DNA of 44,790 bases, taken from assembly GCA_022704185.1 (NCBI GenBank), contig JAKJGV010000002.1, forward strand, positions 17,767 to 62,556. Reading direction: 5' to 3'. Position 1 is the stretch's first letter. The number at the start of each line of letters is the position of its first letter. This document shows, piece by piece, positions 27,347-36,842 of the stretch. A program made the translations under genes and the position numbers. The DNA comes from Verrucomicrobiota bacterium. Lineage in GTDB: Bacteria > Verrucomicrobiota > Kiritimatiellia > CAIQIC01 > JAGNIJ01. The notes beneath the pieces are model-generated. The model was given only the letters and a program-made list of their open reading frames with translations, was not told the origin of the DNA and made no database searches.

Positions 27347-28777
27347 GTGCCCGGACAGTACCTTGCCCAGACGCAGCAGCAACGGCTCCAGATGGTGCTG
27401 GCGCCCCAGTTGCGCCAATCGCTGGAACTGCTGCAAGTCACTGCGCTGGAACTGCGTACGCTGGTCCAGGAGGAGCTGCAGCAGAATCCGACGATCGAGG
27501 AAGTCCCGCCCGCGACTGCCCAGGTCGAGGTGGAGCCCGGCAGCGGGGAGGCGGAAAGCAATGCCGAGCTGGATTTCAAGGAGCAGTTCGAGGTGCTCTC
27601 CCGCCTGGACGACGAGTGGCGCGAGTATTTCCGGCAGAGCCAGAGCTTCCAGCCCCACACGGCGGACGATGCCGCGAAAAGGCAATTCTTCTTCGACTCT
27701 CTCACCCAGCCCGAGTCGCTGCAGGAACATCTCCTCGACCAGCTCAAGCTGGCCGGGTTGAGCAGCGAGGAGCGCGTGATCGCCGAGTTGCTGATCGGCA
27801 GCATTAATGACGAAGGATTTCTTACCGTCAGTCTTGAAGAGTTGTCTCACTCGACCGGCGCGCAGCCTGCCCATCTCGAGAAGCTGCTCAAGCTGATCCA
27901 GGAGTTCGACCCGATCGGCGTGGGCGCCCGCGACCTCAAGGAGTGCCTGCTTCTGCAATTGCGCCGCCTCGGCAAGGAGGAATCGCTAGCCGCTTTGATC
28001 GTTCGGGGTCATCTTGAATCGCTCGGCGCGCGGAAGTATCCAGCCATCGCGAAGGCGCTCAAGATCGGCGTCGAGGAGGTGCAGCAGGCGGCGCAGTTCA
28101 TTGCCACGCTGGAACCCCGGCCGGGACGGATGTTCACTCCGGAGCAACCCACGTACGTACTGCCCGAGGTGCAGGTGCAGAAAACCGGCGACAAATACAT
28201 CGTCGTGATGAACCGGGAGCACATCCCGCACGTCTTCATCAGCAAGCACTATCGGACGCTCATGGAGGATCCCCACACGACGCCCGAAGTGAAGTCTTAC
28301 ATCCGCGACAAGATCCGGTCCGGGATGTTGTTGATCAAGAGCATTCAGCAGCGGCAGCAGACCATTCGCCGGATCGCGGAAGAGATTGTGCGCGTGCAGC
28401 GCGAGTTTCTCGAGCATGGTGTTTCGCATTTGAAACCTCTGACCATGGTCGAGATCGCGTCCATCCTCGGCATCCACGAGACGACGGTCAGTCGCGCGAT
28501 CGCGAACAAGTACATGCAGACCCCGCGCGGCATGTTCGAGATGAAGTATTTCTTCACGCCGGGTCTCAAGACGTCCGACGGCAGCGAGGTGTCCAACAAG
28601 ACCATTAAAGATGTCATCGCGCAGATGGTCGCCGAAGAGGATCCCGCGGCTCCCTTGTCGGACCAGGAGATGGTGGCCAAGCTGAAGGAGCGCGGGATCA
28701 CCGTCGCGCGGCGAACGATCGCCAAGTACCGCGACGCGCTGCACATCCTGCCTTCGCACCTCCGGAAAACGTACTGA
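27347..28777 (+). CDS. rpoN: RNA polymerase sigma-54 factor
   Basis: Directs polymerase to -24/-12 promoters that need AAA+ activators. The 476-residue protein has the glutamine-rich region I (YLAQTQQQRLQMVLAPQLRQSLELLQ), an acidic region II (about 50-110) and the core-binding and helix-turn-helix region (MVEIASILGIHETTVSRAIANKYMQTPRG around 365-395). The RpoN box ARRTIAKYRDALHI is near the C-terminus. GTG 27347 has GGAGG seven nt upstream; the TTG at 27341 is too close to it. A sigma-54-type promoter precedes the gene. Downstream, five 18-nt repeats begin directly after the stop. Its partner activator here is the NifA-like protein at 8099-9664. Confidence 0.96.
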   Translation: MPGQYLAQTQQQRLQMVLAPQLRQSLELLQVTALELRTLVQEELQQNPTIEEVPPATAQVEVEPGSGEAESNAELDFKEQFEVLSRLDDEWREYFRQSQSFQPHTADDAAKRQFFFDSLTQPESLQEHLLDQLKLAGLSSEERVIAELLIGSINDEGFLTVSLEELSHSTGAQPAHLEKLLKLIQEFDPIGVGARDLKECLLLQLRRLGKEESLAALIVRGHLESLGARKYPAIAKALKIGVEEVQQAAQFIATLEPRPGRMFTPEQPTYVLPEVQVQKTGDKYIVVMNREHIPHVFISKHYRTLMEDPHTTPEVKSYIRDKIRSGMLLIKSIQQRQQTIRRIAEEIVRVQREFLEHGVSHLKPLTMVEIASILGIHETTVSRAIANKYMQTPRGMFEMKYFFTPGLKTSDGSEVSNKTIKDVIAQMVAEEDPAAPLSDQEMVAKLKERGITVARRTIAKYRDALHILPSHLRKTY

Positions 28778-28867
28778 CACGTGAAATCACGCGGGCGCGT
28801 GAAATCGCATCGGCACGCGGAAGCGCACTGAAACGCAGAATCGTACCGGCACTCGGAATCGTGCCGC
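28778..28867. repeat. Five tandem 18-nt repeats directly after rpoN
   Basis: Units at 28778, 28796, 28814, 28832 and 28850 are each exactly 18 nt. Their approximate consensus is CRCGYGRAATCGCAYCGG, with GAAATCG/GAATCG most constant. They abut the rpoN stop codon with no spacer. Units are degenerate, and they are not CRISPR-like because nothing separates them. Confidence 0.75.
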
Positions 28868-29184
28868 ATCCCTCCGCGCTCCAGCCATCCTCCCGTTTCA
28901 TCCTCCGCTCCCGTCCTCCATCCCGCCGACTTGTGTGACGCTCAAAGTAACGGCCGCAACTTTGAGCGTCACAATATGTATCAATGTATTTCGCTGGTCT
29001 GCCGTGCATAGCCAGCGCCTGGGCCCGAGTTGTTTTCACCTGAAATCGCGGCGGCAACTTCACGGAACGGCGAAGAAAGGGGTGATACAGGGCCGCTGCA
29101 TACATCCGATGACGACCGAGGTTCGCCTTTAGGCGCGCCCCCCGGCGTTGACGCTGGTGATCGGCAGCGGTACGTTGAACTCGG
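28868..29184. other. Gap between rpoN and mfd
   Basis: No gene is seen. The left part is pyrimidine-rich. The 40-nt palindrome occupies 28934-28973, and a degenerate relative (AATCGCGGCGGCAACTTCACGG) lies about 29043-29064. No clear mfd promoter was found. Confidence 0.4.
28934..28973. repeat. 40-nt interspersed palindrome, copy 2
   Basis: The ends TGTGACGC/GCGTCACA and centre CGG|CCG match copy 1 at 3067-3106. Eighteen of 20 arm positions pair, the exceptions being AA against TG next to the centre. The better pairing suggests a younger copy. Confidence 0.8.
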
Positions 29185-32100
29185 ATGAACGACCCTCTGG
29201 GCGCGTTCCGTTTGGCGGAAAAAGACCAGCAACACCTGGCGGACAAATTCCGCGCGGGGGTGCCGTGCTATGTCCAATCGCTGCCCCTCTCCGCCCAGGG
29301 ATGGATCGTCCTCTCCGTTCACGACACGTTCTCCGTCCCCGTCGTGTGGGTTACCGACAGCCCGCGTTCGCTCGGGCTTCTCCACCAGGACGTCGCCGCT
29401 CTCGCCCCCGACCGGCAATCCGACATATCCTTCTTCCCCGCGCGCGAAGCGTCCGCCGCGCGGGGCGGCGCACCCCATCCCGACCTGATCGGCGACCGAT
29501 TGCTTACGCTGCAGCAGTGCATGAGCCCGGAAGGCCCCGCGATGATCGTCACTTGCGTGCAAGCATTGCTCCAAAGCACCCCCACTCCCCACTTGCTTGC
29601 AAGAGCACAGGAAACCGTCCGCGTGTCGCAGGAGATCGAGCCGGAACAACTGATCGAACGATTGGCCGCCGCCGGCTACGATTTCGAGGCCGAAGTCCAG
29701 GAGAAGGGCCAGGCGTCGCATCGAGGAGGCATCGTCGATCTCTGGCCGCCGACCGAGCCGTGGCCCGTCCGCATCGAGTTCTTCGGCCCGGTCGTGGAAT
29801 CCATCCGCACGTTCGACCCCGTCGAGCAGCGCTCGCTCGACCGCTTGAACCTCGTGACGATTCCCCCGGCAGACGAGCTGTCCGAGAACGCGACCGAGGC
29901 CACCGCTTCGCTGTTCGATTATCTCCCGCCGCAAACGCTCTGGGGATGGTCGGAGCCGGAAAGCATCCACCATCACGCCGAAATGGTCCGCGCGCTCCTG
30001 CCCGCGGACGATCCGACACGGACCCACTCCGGCTTCACCGCCCTTCGACTGCGCGTGCAGAAGCAGTTCACGGGCGGGCAGCTCTTCGCGGGACTCGACG
30101 CCGCGCAATCAACCCCGACCTACGAGCTGGACTTCCATGCCATGGAAGGGGTGCCGTCGCTTGAAGGCCGCATCCCGCAGCCAGACGTCCTCGATACCGC
30201 CCGCCGGAAACTCGTGGAGCGGCTCGTGACGGACGCCAGGCAAGGCCACGTGGTTCACGTCTTCTTCAACACAGGGGGTTCGTGCGATCGCTTCACGGAA
30301 ACCTGCAGCGCCCCATCCCTCCTGCATCTCCACGTGGCCCCCCTGAGCGAAGGGTTCGTCTGCCCCTCGCTCAACATGGTCGTGGTGGCGGAGTCCGACC
30401 TGTACGGCTTCCGCAAGATCCAGCCGGGCCGCTACGAGCTTCACGGCAAACGGCCGGGCCCGGACCGAACGGCCGGCGCGCGACTCGTGGACTGGACCGA
30501 CATCCAGCCCGGAGAGCTCGTCGTTCACGTGGATCACGGGATTGGAAAATACCTGGGCTTGTACGAGATCGAATTCGATGGACAGACGCAGGAAGTGCTG
30601 GCGATCGAGTACGCGGACAAAGCGAAGCTGTATGTGCCCGTCTCGCAAACGCACCTGTTGAGCCGCTACGTGGGCGTCGGGCACCACCGCCCGCAACTGC
30701 ACACGCTCGGCGGCCGCCGGTGGAACAAGGAGAAAGTCGCCGCCGAGCGCGCCGTTCAAGATCTCGCCGCCAGCCTCCTCGAAACCCAGGCGCGGCGCGA
30801 CGCGATGGACGGACACGCGTTCCCGGAGGATACGCCCTGGCAGCACGAGTTCGAAACGGCGTTCCCCTACCAGGAAACCGCCGACCAGGCCCGCGCCATC
30901 GCCGATGTGAAGGCCGACATGCAGAGCCGGCGGCCCATGGACCGCCTCGTCTGCGGCGACGTGGGCTACGGCAAAACGGAAGTCGCAATGCGCGCCGCGT
31001 TCAAGGCCGTCATGGACGGACGGCAGGTCGCGGTGCTGGTCCCGACGACCATCCTCGCCCAGCAGCACTACGACACATTCAGCGAGCGGATGGCCGCCTA
31101 CCCCGTCGCCATCGAAATGCTCAGCCGCTTCCGCACCCGCGCCCAGCAGGCCCACGTCGCGCGCCGGCTGGCCGAGGGCAGCGTGGACGTCGTGATCGGC
31201 ACCCACCGCCTGTTGCAGCCGGACGTGAAATTCGCCGATCTCGGGCTTGTCATCGTGGATGAAGAGCAGCGCTTCGGCGTCGCGCACAAGGAACACCTCA
31301 AGCACATGAGGGAACTCGTGGATGTGCTGACGCTGACCGCCACGCCGATCCCGCGCACGCTCTACATGAGCCTGACCGGCGCGAAGGACATGAGCACCAT
31401 CCAGACCCCGCCGCAGGACCGCCTGCCGGTGGAAACGCTGGTCGTCCAGTACTCCGAGGAGATCGCGCGGCAGGCGATCCTGAACGAGCTCAATCGCGGG
31501 GGACAGGTGTATTACCTGCACAACCGGGTGACGAGCATCTACGGCGTCCGCCAGCGGCTCGCGGAGCTTGTGCCCGAGGCACGCATCGCCGTCGCGCACG
31601 GGCAGATGAACGAGAGGGAGCTGGCCGACATCATGCACGCCTTCGTGCGCGGGGAATTCGACGTGCTCCTCTGCACCACCATCATCGAGAGCGGCGTGGA
31701 CATCCCCAACGTGAACACCATCCTCATCGATCGCGCGGACCGCTTCGGCATGGCGGACCTGTACCAGCTTCGCGGCCGCGTCGGCCGCTACAAAAACAAG
31801 GCCTACGCCTACCTGCTGCTGCCGCGGCACGGGCACCTTTTCGACGACGCGAGAAAGCGGATCGGCGCGATCAAGCGCTACTCCAGCCTCGGCGCCGGCT
31901 TCAAACTGGCGCTGCGGGACCTGGAGATCCGCGGCGCGGGCAACATGCTGGGCGCGGAACAAAGCGGTCACATCGCCGCCGTCGGTTTCGATCTTTACTG
32001 CCAGCTCCTCAAGCGCACCGTCGCCCACCTGAAGAACGAACCCCTCCCGCCGATCGCCGAGGTGAAGCTCCGGCTGGATTTCCTGGACCTTTCCCCCGCG

Positions 32101-32478
32101 CCCGAGCACGAGGAACGCGCGGCGGCCATCCCCGCGAACCACATCGAAGACGAGAACCTGCGCGTGAGCATCTACCGCAAGATCGCGTCCGCTTCGCTGG
32201 CGGAGGAAGTGCAGGAACTCTACGGCGAAATCCGCGATCGCTTCGGGCCGATCCCCGCCCCGCTCGACCCGCCTGCGCATCGCGGCGGCCGCGAAGAACC
32301 TGCAATCCATCGAGGTCCGCGACGACAAGGTCATGATGATGCGCAGCAACGATTACCTGATGACGAACGGCCGGTTTCCGCGCCTGCGCGGAACCGCTGC
32401 CACGCCCCGTCTCGAGGAACTCATTCGCATCGTAACCGACTGGCAGGATTGATCCGCAACGCCCGCCCGGGGTGGTAA
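29185..32478 (+). CDS. mfd: Transcription-repair coupling factor, 3' end frameshifted
   Basis: Removes RNA polymerase stalled at DNA damage and recruits UvrA. The 1097-residue frame has the N-terminal UvrB-like modules (about 1-420), the RNA polymerase-interacting CarD-like domain ([21 protein letters not shown], about 435-500) and a RecG-like translocase. The translocase shows Walker [45 protein letters not shown] and QLRGRVGR. After [12 protein letters not shown] (about residue 1028) the sequence becomes unlike the family. The natural C-terminus continues in another frame from 32270 and ends at TGA 32452, so one base is extra (or two missing) near the CCC at 32268-32270. This could be an assembly error or a real mutation. 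The TRCF C-terminal domain is therefore split. Confidence 0.92.
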   Translation: MNDPLGAFRLAEKDQQHLADKFRAGVPCYVQSLPLSAQGWIVLSVHDTFSVPVVWVTDSPRSLGLLHQDVAALAPDRQSDISFFPAREASAARGGAPHPDLIGDRLLTLQQCMSPEGPAMIVTCVQALLQSTPTPHLLARAQETVRVSQEIEPEQLIERLAAAGYDFEAEVQEKGQASHRGGIVDLWPPTEPWPVRIEFFGPVVESIRTFDPVEQRSLDRLNLVTIPPADELSENATEATASLFDYLPPQTLWGWSEPESIHHHAEMVRALLPADDPTRTHSGFTALRLRVQKQFTGGQLFAGLDAAQSTPTYELDFHAMEGVPSLEGRIPQPDVLDTARRKLVERLVTDARQGHVVHVFFNTGGSCDRFTETCSAPSLLHLHVAPLSEGFVCPSLNMVVVAESDLYGFRKIQPGRYELHGKRPGPDRTAGARLVDWTDIQPGELVVHVDHGIGKYLGLYEIEFDGQTQEVLAIEYADKAKLYVPVSQTHLLSRYVGVGHHRPQLHTLGGRRWNKEKVAAERAVQDLAASLLETQARRDAMDGHAFPEDTPWQHEFETAFPYQETADQARAIADVKADMQSRRPMDRLVCGDVGYGKTEVAMRAAFKAVMDGRQVAVLVPTTILAQQHYDTFSERMAAYPVAIEMLSRFRTRAQQAHVARRLAEGSVDVVIGTHRLLQPDVKFADLGLVIVDEEQRFGVAHKEHLKHMRELVDVLTLTATPIPRTLYMSLTGAKDMSTIQTPPQDRLPVETLVVQYSEEIARQAILNELNRGGQVYYLHNRVTSIYGVRQRLAELVPEARIAVAHGQMNERELADIMHAFVRGEFDVLLCTTIIESGVDIPNVNTILIDRADRFGMADLYQLRGRVGRYKNKAYAYLLLPRHGHLFDDARKRIGAIKRYSSLGAGFKLALRDLEIRGAGNMLGAEQSGHIAAVGFDLYCQLLKRTVAHLKNEPLPPIAEVKLRLDFLDLSPAPEHEERAAAIPANHIEDENLRVSIYRKIASASLAEEVQELYGEIRDRFGPIPAPLDPPAHRGGREEPAIHRGPRRQGHDDAQQRLPDDERPVSAPARNRCHAPSRGTHSHRNRLAGLIRNARPGW
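32270..32452 (+). pseudogene. Displaced C-terminal segment of Mfd
   Basis: This frame reads [20 protein letters not shown], then [18 protein letters not shown] and finally [12 protein letters not shown] before TGA. It has the character of the Mfd (TRCF) C-terminal domain. It has no start signal of its own and is offset by one base from the upstream mfd frame. Confidence 0.7.
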
Positions 32479-32511
32479 TTCAGCGTGCCGCGTGCTACAC
32501 TTCCGTCACTC

Positions 32512-33726
32512 ATGACCACCGCGCATGCCACGGGAAGAAGAGAGCGCAAGCGGGTCCTTATTCTTTCCGCCAGCGCCGGGACCGGCCATCTCCGCGCCGC
32601 CGAGGCACTGGCCAAGACGTTCCAGGTTTCCGCCGAGGTCAGCGAGGTGCTGAACGACGACGCCCTCGAGTACTCCGCGACCGGCGTTTTCCGCGAACTC
32701 TATTCCACGCTCTACAACCGCCTCGTCCGGTCCGCGCCGTCATTCGTCGGCTGGTGGTACGATCGAAGCGACAAACCGTTCAACACGGCGCAGCTCCGCC
32801 TGATCTTCGACCGCCTGAACACCGGCCCGCTGGTGGCGTTCATCCGGCATTTCCAGCCCCACATTATCGTCTGCACGCATTTCATGCCCGCGAACGTCAT
32901 CGCGCACCTGATCTCGCGGCGCCGGTTATCCGCCCACCTCTCCATCGTCGTCACCGACTACGACATTCACGCCATGTGGCTCTCGAAGGCGTTCCACCGC
33001 TATTTCGTTGCGCTGAACGAGACGAAGGTCCACCTGACGGCCCTGGGTCTTCCCGAGAAGAGAATCACCGTCTCGGGCATCCCGGTAGATCCCGTGTTCT
33101 CGGAGCCGGTGGATGCCGACGCCGTGCGCCAGGCATATCGTCTCGCGCCCGATCGCGCAACGCTGCTGGTTTCCGCGGGCGCGCTCGGCGTCAGCCCCAC
33201 CGAATCCGTCGTGCGCCGCCTGTTGAGCATCCGGCACCGCGTGCAAACCGTCGTCATCTGCGGAAAGAACGAGGACCTTCGCGCGCGCGTGGAAGCCCTG
33301 ACCGGCGGCGACACGGAGAGTTTCCGGATCCTCGGATACACCACGGAAATGCACCGGCTGATGCATATTTCGGATCTCTTCATCGGCAAGCCCGGCGGCT
33401 TGACCTCTTCCGAGTGCATGGTGTGCGGGCTTCCCATGGTCATCATCTCGCCGATCCCCGGCCAGGAGGACCGCAACAGCGACCACCTCCTCGAGAAGGG
33501 CTGCGCGATCAAGTGCAATGAGATCACCGTGCTTCCCTACAAGGTGGATCGGCTGCTCGACGATCAGGCCCGCATGCGCGCCATGCGCGAAAACTGCAGG
33601 CGGATGGCCCGTCCCGACGCCGCGCAATGCATTGTGAATAGCCTGCTCAAGGAGACGGACCTGCCGCCGATGAAAGTGACCCGCCAGCTCCGCAGGAAGA
33701 TGGTCCGCGAGGCGAAGGATTCATGA
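32512..33726 (+). CDS. MGDG-synthase/UgtP-like glycosyltransferase (GT28)
   Basis: A 404-residue glycosyltransferase related to monogalactosyl- and diglucosyl-diacylglycerol synthases, which add sugar to diacylglycerol at the inner membrane. The N-terminal domain starts with VLILSASAGTGHLRAAEAL, the family's lipid-acceptor motif SxGxGH. The segment ALEYSATGVFRELYSTLYNRL follows, then PHIIVCTHFMPANVI and VVTDYDIHAMW. The C-terminal half holds the nucleotide-sugar site (VSAGALGVSPTESVV, LGYTTEMHRLMHISDLFIGKPGGLTSSE). ATG 32512 gives the usual start; a GTG at 32485 is possible and neither has a strong ribosome-binding site. The stop overlaps the following GH1 gene by 4 nt (ATGA), a coupling that hints at a shared glycolipid substrate. 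Confidence 0.86.
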   Translation: MTTAHATGRRERKRVLILSASAGTGHLRAAEALAKTFQVSAEVSEVLNDDALEYSATGVFRELYSTLYNRLVRSAPSFVGWWYDRSDKPFNTAQLRLIFDRLNTGPLVAFIRHFQPHIIVCTHFMPANVIAHLISRRRLSAHLSIVVTDYDIHAMWLSKAFHRYFVALNETKVHLTALGLPEKRITVSGIPVDPVFSEPVDADAVRQAYRLAPDRATLLVSAGALGVSPTESVVRRLLSIRHRVQTVVICGKNEDLRARVEALTGGDTESFRILGYTTEMHRLMHISDLFIGKPGGLTSSECMVCGLPMVIISPIPGQEDRNSDHLLEKGCAIKCNEITVLPYKVDRLLDDQARMRAMRENCRRMARPDAAQCIVNSLLKETDLPPMKVTRQLRRKMVREAKDS

Positions 33727-35276
33727 ACCGGCCTGCCGCGCCCGCCCGGGACTTTTTCACACCGCCGGCACAGTTTCTCTGGGGCGTCGCGACATCCGCC
33801 TACCAGTCCGAGGGCGGCTACAACGGCAAGAACCAGCCCCAGACCAACTGGGCCGCATGGGAAGTACTCGGCTACGTGATGCGAACGGGCGACGCCTCCG
33901 GGTTCTATTCCGGTTTTCTCCGGGACTTCGAGCTCTGCCGGCAAATGGGGCTGAACGCGTTCCGCCTGAGTGTGGAGTGGAGCCGCGTGCAGCCGACGCA
34001 CGTCAACTACAGGAGCGCGCCGCCCGCGTTCGACCACCAGGCGCTCGAACGTTACGCGGAGATGCTCGCCGCGTGCCGGTACGCCGGGCTCGAGCCGCTC
34101 GTTACCCTGCATCACTTCGTCCACCCGGCGTGGCTGGGCACCGATGCGTGGCTGCGGGAGCAGACGCCCCACCTGTTCGCTTCCTACGCGCGCGAAACCG
34201 TACGCCGGCTCAACACCCTGCTCGCGGATCGCCACCGCCTTCCGCCGGTCACGCTGTACGTGACCCTCAACGAGCCGAACACGCTGCTGATCAACACCTA
34301 CCTCTCGCGCCTGTTTCCCACGCGCACTCTCGGCGGGACCCGGCGCCTGCTCCGCGCGGCGGGAAACCTGCTGGCCGCGCACGTGCTCGCGTACAACGCC
34401 ATACACGATGTGCACGCGGAGGAAGGCTGGCCCGCGCCGGCCGTGACGGTGAACAACTACTGCACCGATCTCTACTGGTCGGACTTCGTGCTGCTCGACC
34501 TCCTGGCGATGCGCGAGCGGGGCGTGAACGAACGCCGACTCCGGGAGTACATCCATCATGGCGCCGAGCACTTCGAGTCCTCGCTCAACCGCGCCCCGCG
34601 CCGGCTGGCGGCCGGCCTCCTGCCGCAGATCGGGGAACTGCTGCGGCGGTTCATGATGAAGCGCGGCTTCACGGCGTTCGACACGCAACCCCTCGGCCCG
34701 TTTCTGCGCGAGGTTGAACGGTCGCCCCGCGACCGCTTTCTCGATTACCTCGCGCTCGACTACTACGATCCGTTCACCGCCCACCTCATCCGCACGCCCT
34801 CGTTCGGCGACCTCGAGCTGGCCAACCGCTCCCTCAGCGCGAAGCTGATGAGCAGCGTCACGAGCAAGTGGTGGGACTGGCACGTGCTGCCCGAGGGGTT
34901 GGGCCTCTTCTGCCGCCACTACTCCGACGCTTTCGGAGGAAGGCCCGTGCTGATCGCGGAGAACGGCATGGCCCTGCGCAAGAAGCCGAACAACCAGCCG
35001 TCCCGGCGCCGCGATCGCGTCACGCGGAGCGAATTCCTGCGCGCGCACGTCGGGGAGGTGATCCACATGGCCGAATCCGGCGTGCCCGTTTTCGGCTACA
35101 TGCACTGGTCGCTCTTCGACAACTACGAGTGGGGCACCTACACGCCGCGCTTCGGGCTTTTCACGCTGGATTACACGCGCGGCATGGACCGCATTCCCGA
35201 GGATCATCTCGGCGACCGGCCGTCGGAAACCTACGCGCAGCTCGTGGCTGACGCGAGGCGGCAAATGGGCCGGTGA
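33723..35276 (+). CDS. Glycoside hydrolase family 1 enzyme
   Basis: A 517-residue cytoplasmic GH1 protein with no signal peptide. The N-terminal signature is FLWGVATSAYQSEGGYNG. The acid/base Glu184 is in VTLNEPNT and the nucleophile Glu413 in LIAENGMAL; FGYMHWSLFDNYEWG is also typical, so it should be catalytically competent. GH1 members are mainly beta-glucosidases or beta-galactosidases, but some (plant SFR2) transfer galactose between galactolipids. Translational coupling by ATGA to an MGDG-synthase-like gene makes glycolipid turnover or remodelling an attractive guess. Insertions in the middle (about 255-300, rich in Arg and His) make it longer than usual bacterial enzymes (about 450). 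A 13-bp hairpin follows the stop by 4 nt. Confidence 0.9.
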   Translation: MNRPAAPARDFFTPPAQFLWGVATSAYQSEGGYNGKNQPQTNWAAWEVLGYVMRTGDASGFYSGFLRDFELCRQMGLNAFRLSVEWSRVQPTHVNYRSAPPAFDHQALERYAEMLAACRYAGLEPLVTLHHFVHPAWLGTDAWLREQTPHLFASYARETVRRLNTLLADRHRLPPVTLYVTLNEPNTLLINTYLSRLFPTRTLGGTRRLLRAAGNLLAAHVLAYNAIHDVHAEEGWPAPAVTVNNYCTDLYWSDFVLLDLLAMRERGVNERRLREYIHHGAEHFESSLNRAPRRLAAGLLPQIGELLRRFMMKRGFTAFDTQPLGPFLREVERSPRDRFLDYLALDYYDPFTAHLIRTPSFGDLELANRSLSAKLMSSVTSKWWDWHVLPEGLGLFCRHYSDAFGGRPVLIAENGMALRKKPNNQPSRRRDRVTRSEFLRAHVGEVIHMAESGVPVFGYMHWSLFDNYEWGTYTPRFGLFTLDYTRGMDRIPEDHLGDRPSETYAQLVADARRQMGR

Positions 35277-35280
35277 CCCA

Positions 35281-35308
35281 GATATTGCACGAGAACTCGT
35301 GCAATATC
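35281..35308. terminator. 13-bp perfect hairpin after the GH1 gene
   Basis: GATATTGCACGAG-AA-CTCGTGCAATATC has no mismatch and a 2-nt loop, and starts 4 nt after the stop. A second small stem GCCC-TTCG-GGC follows. There is no T tract, so it may be a repeat that also stops transcription. Confidence 0.5.
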
Positions 35309-35330
35309 CGCCCTTCGGGCTTCGACCATT

Positions 35331-35529
35331 CGACAAGCTCAGGGACTGCGTCGCGCCAGTGGTGGGCTTGCCTGTCCCGAGCTTGTCGAGGGACTCAGGA
35401 TTTGCCTTTCGGCGCGTCGAAGGGTGTATCTTGAGCAAGCTGCGAAGCAGCGCGCCGAAACCTTGGCGGCAGACGCCCCTGCCGCCAAGGCGCTTACTGC
35501 ATGAGCGCATCCGCGCTCATGCAGTAAGC
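35331..35529. repeat. Cluster of inverted repeats between convergent genes
   Basis: Four more hairpins lie before the lemA 3' end. CGACAAGCTCAGGGAC pairs with GTCCCGAGCTTGTCG (35331-35346/35374-35388, one bulge). TTTCGGCGCG pairs with CGCGCCGAAA (35407-35416/35451-35460). CCTTGGCGGCAG pairs with CTGCCGCCAAGG (35461-35490). GCTTACTGCATGAGCGC pairs with its perfect 17-bp complement (35492-35529, loop ATCC). No gene is seen. Confidence 0.75.
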
Positions 35530-35541
35530 GGGCTGAGCGCG

Positions 35542-36093
35542 TTACGGCATCCGGACATCCGGCGCCGCGCGCTCGACCGCGCTCTGGATCTCGAAGAACT
35601 CTTCCTGCTTGAACCCGAACAGGCCGGCGACCAGGTTTGAGGGGAAGACTTCGCTCCGCGTGTTGAAGTCCCTGACATTCGCGTTGTAGAAGCGGCGCGC
35701 CGCCTGGATGCGGTCTTCCGTGTTCGACAGTTCCTTCTGCAACTCGAGGAAATGACGGTTGGCCTTGAGCTCGGGGTAATTCTCCACAACGAGCAGGAGC
35801 CGTTTCAGCGATTCCACCAACTGGTTCTCGTCGGACGCCTGGCTCCCGGGAGAACCCTCCGACGCGATCGCGCGCGTCCGCGCCTCCGTCACCCGCTCGA
35901 ACAGGGAAGCCTCGTGGCGCGCATAGCCCTTGACCGTTTCCACGAGATTCGGGACGAGGTCGTACCGCCGCTTCAACTCGGTTTCGATGCCTGCCCACGC
36001 CTCGCGGCAATGATTCCGCAGCCGCACCAGCATGTTGAAAAGGGCCACGCCCCAGATCAGCAGCACCAAAAGGACTCCCACCATGATTTCCAT
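35542..36093 (-). CDS. lemA: LemA-family membrane protein
   Basis: A 183-residue protein with one N-terminal membrane helix (about 3-22, VGVLLVLLIWGVALFNMLVR). The long helical LemA domain follows: WAGIETELKRRYDLVPNLVETVKGYARHE, then LLLVVENYPELKANRHFLELQKELSNTEDRI, RFYNANVRDFNTR and FPSNLVAGLFGF. These are the family's hallmark blocks; the molecular function of LemA is unknown. ATG 36093 has AGGAG eight nt upstream and begins one base after the stop of the preceding gene; a GTG at 36102 is an alternative. It ends a three-gene minus-strand unit. Confidence 0.9.
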   Translation of the reverse strand: MEIMVGVLLVLLIWGVALFNMLVRLRNHCREAWAGIETELKRRYDLVPNLVETVKGYARHEASLFERVTEARTRAIASEGSPGSQASDENQLVESLKRLLLVVENYPELKANRHFLELQKELSNTEDRIQAARRFYNANVRDFNTRSEVFPSNLVAGLFGFKQEEFFEIQSAVERAAPDVRMP

Positions 36094-36094
36094 A

Positions 36095-36823
36095 TCAGGC
36101 ACTCCTCTCCGGCCAGCCGCCCGGCAGCGGAGGCGGCGGCCGCGGCGGCGCGTTCCGCTCTCTCAACACATAGTCCGGCAAGCCATCCAGCAACCTCGCG
36201 ACCAGCTCCGACGCCGCGTCGAAATCCGCCGGGGTGAAGCGCTTGCTCCGGCTCGCGATGATTTCACGCGGGCCGAACTCGATCGTGAATACGGGCATCT
36301 CCAGCATGTGCTGAATCGCGCGGGCATGCAGCACATCATACGCCCATTTGCGGTCGGGCGACGAGACGTGAAAACACCGGCTGAACTCGGCTGACTCGAA
36401 ATCGATATCGTCCAGGCCGAAAAATTCCGCGACCTTGTCAAACATCCCCTCGGGACGGATCACGAGAGGCGTCAGCGGCACCGGGCTCGACAGGATCACG
36501 GCCGAGAAGTAGTGGTGATGCGTCGTCCGTCCATGCTTGCCGTAGCTGTATGTTTCGAAGTGGTAATCGAAACCCGTGAACTCGTGGGTCCCCCAGGAAC
36601 CGGTGATCCTGTTGAATGCGTAGCGGTTGCTACCCCGCTGGAGCGCCCGAAACGATTCGTAACGCGTGCCGAACTGCGGCTCGCGCTCGGGGTTGAAGCG
36701 CAGGCCGCGGCCGGCAGCCCAAGCGGACAGTTCCTTCTCGCGGCGCCGCCGGCCCTGCCAGTCCAGCACCGCGACGAAAACCGCTACCAGGATCACGGCC
36801 AGGATGACGACAAAACCTTCCAT
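36095..36823 (-). CDS. Membrane-anchored protein of unknown function next to lemA
   Basis: A 242-residue protein with an N-terminal membrane helix (about 3-22) and a basic stop-transfer stretch (GRRRREKELSAWAAGRGLRFNPE). The soluble domain contains GFDYHFETYSYGKHGRTTHHHYFSAVI (histidine-rich) and LVIRPEGMFDKVAEFFGLDDIDFES. The tail is proline-rich (PPRPPPPLPGG). I do not recognise the family, but the layout (one helix plus a beta-rich soluble domain encoded beside LemA) recurs in bacteria in my recollection. GAGG lies six nt before ATG 36823. It is followed after one base by lemA and preceded by an exported protein gene 19 nt away. Confidence 0.65.
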   Translation of the reverse strand: MEGFVVILAVILVAVFVAVLDWQGRRRREKELSAWAAGRGLRFNPEREPQFGTRYESFRALQRGSNRYAFNRITGSWGTHEFTGFDYHFETYSYGKHGRTTHHHYFSAVILSSPVPLTPLVIRPEGMFDKVAEFFGLDDIDFESAEFSRCFHVSSPDRKWAYDVLHARAIQHMLEMPVFTIEFGPREIIASRSKRFTPADFDAASELVARLLDGLPDYVLRERNAPPRPPPPLPGGWPERSA

Positions 36824-36842
36824 GACGCGCCTCGAACGAAAT

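Noticed and set aside
26257-27804. Extended 516-codon frame of the metallohydrolase reaching into rpoN
   Set aside because: Family similarity begins only at the ATG at 27096, which has an AAAGGAG site; the rest is antisense to rpoN.
28778-28867. Possible CRISPR array after rpoN
   Set aside because: The 18-nt units are contiguous with no spacers, are degenerate, and have no cas genes nearby.
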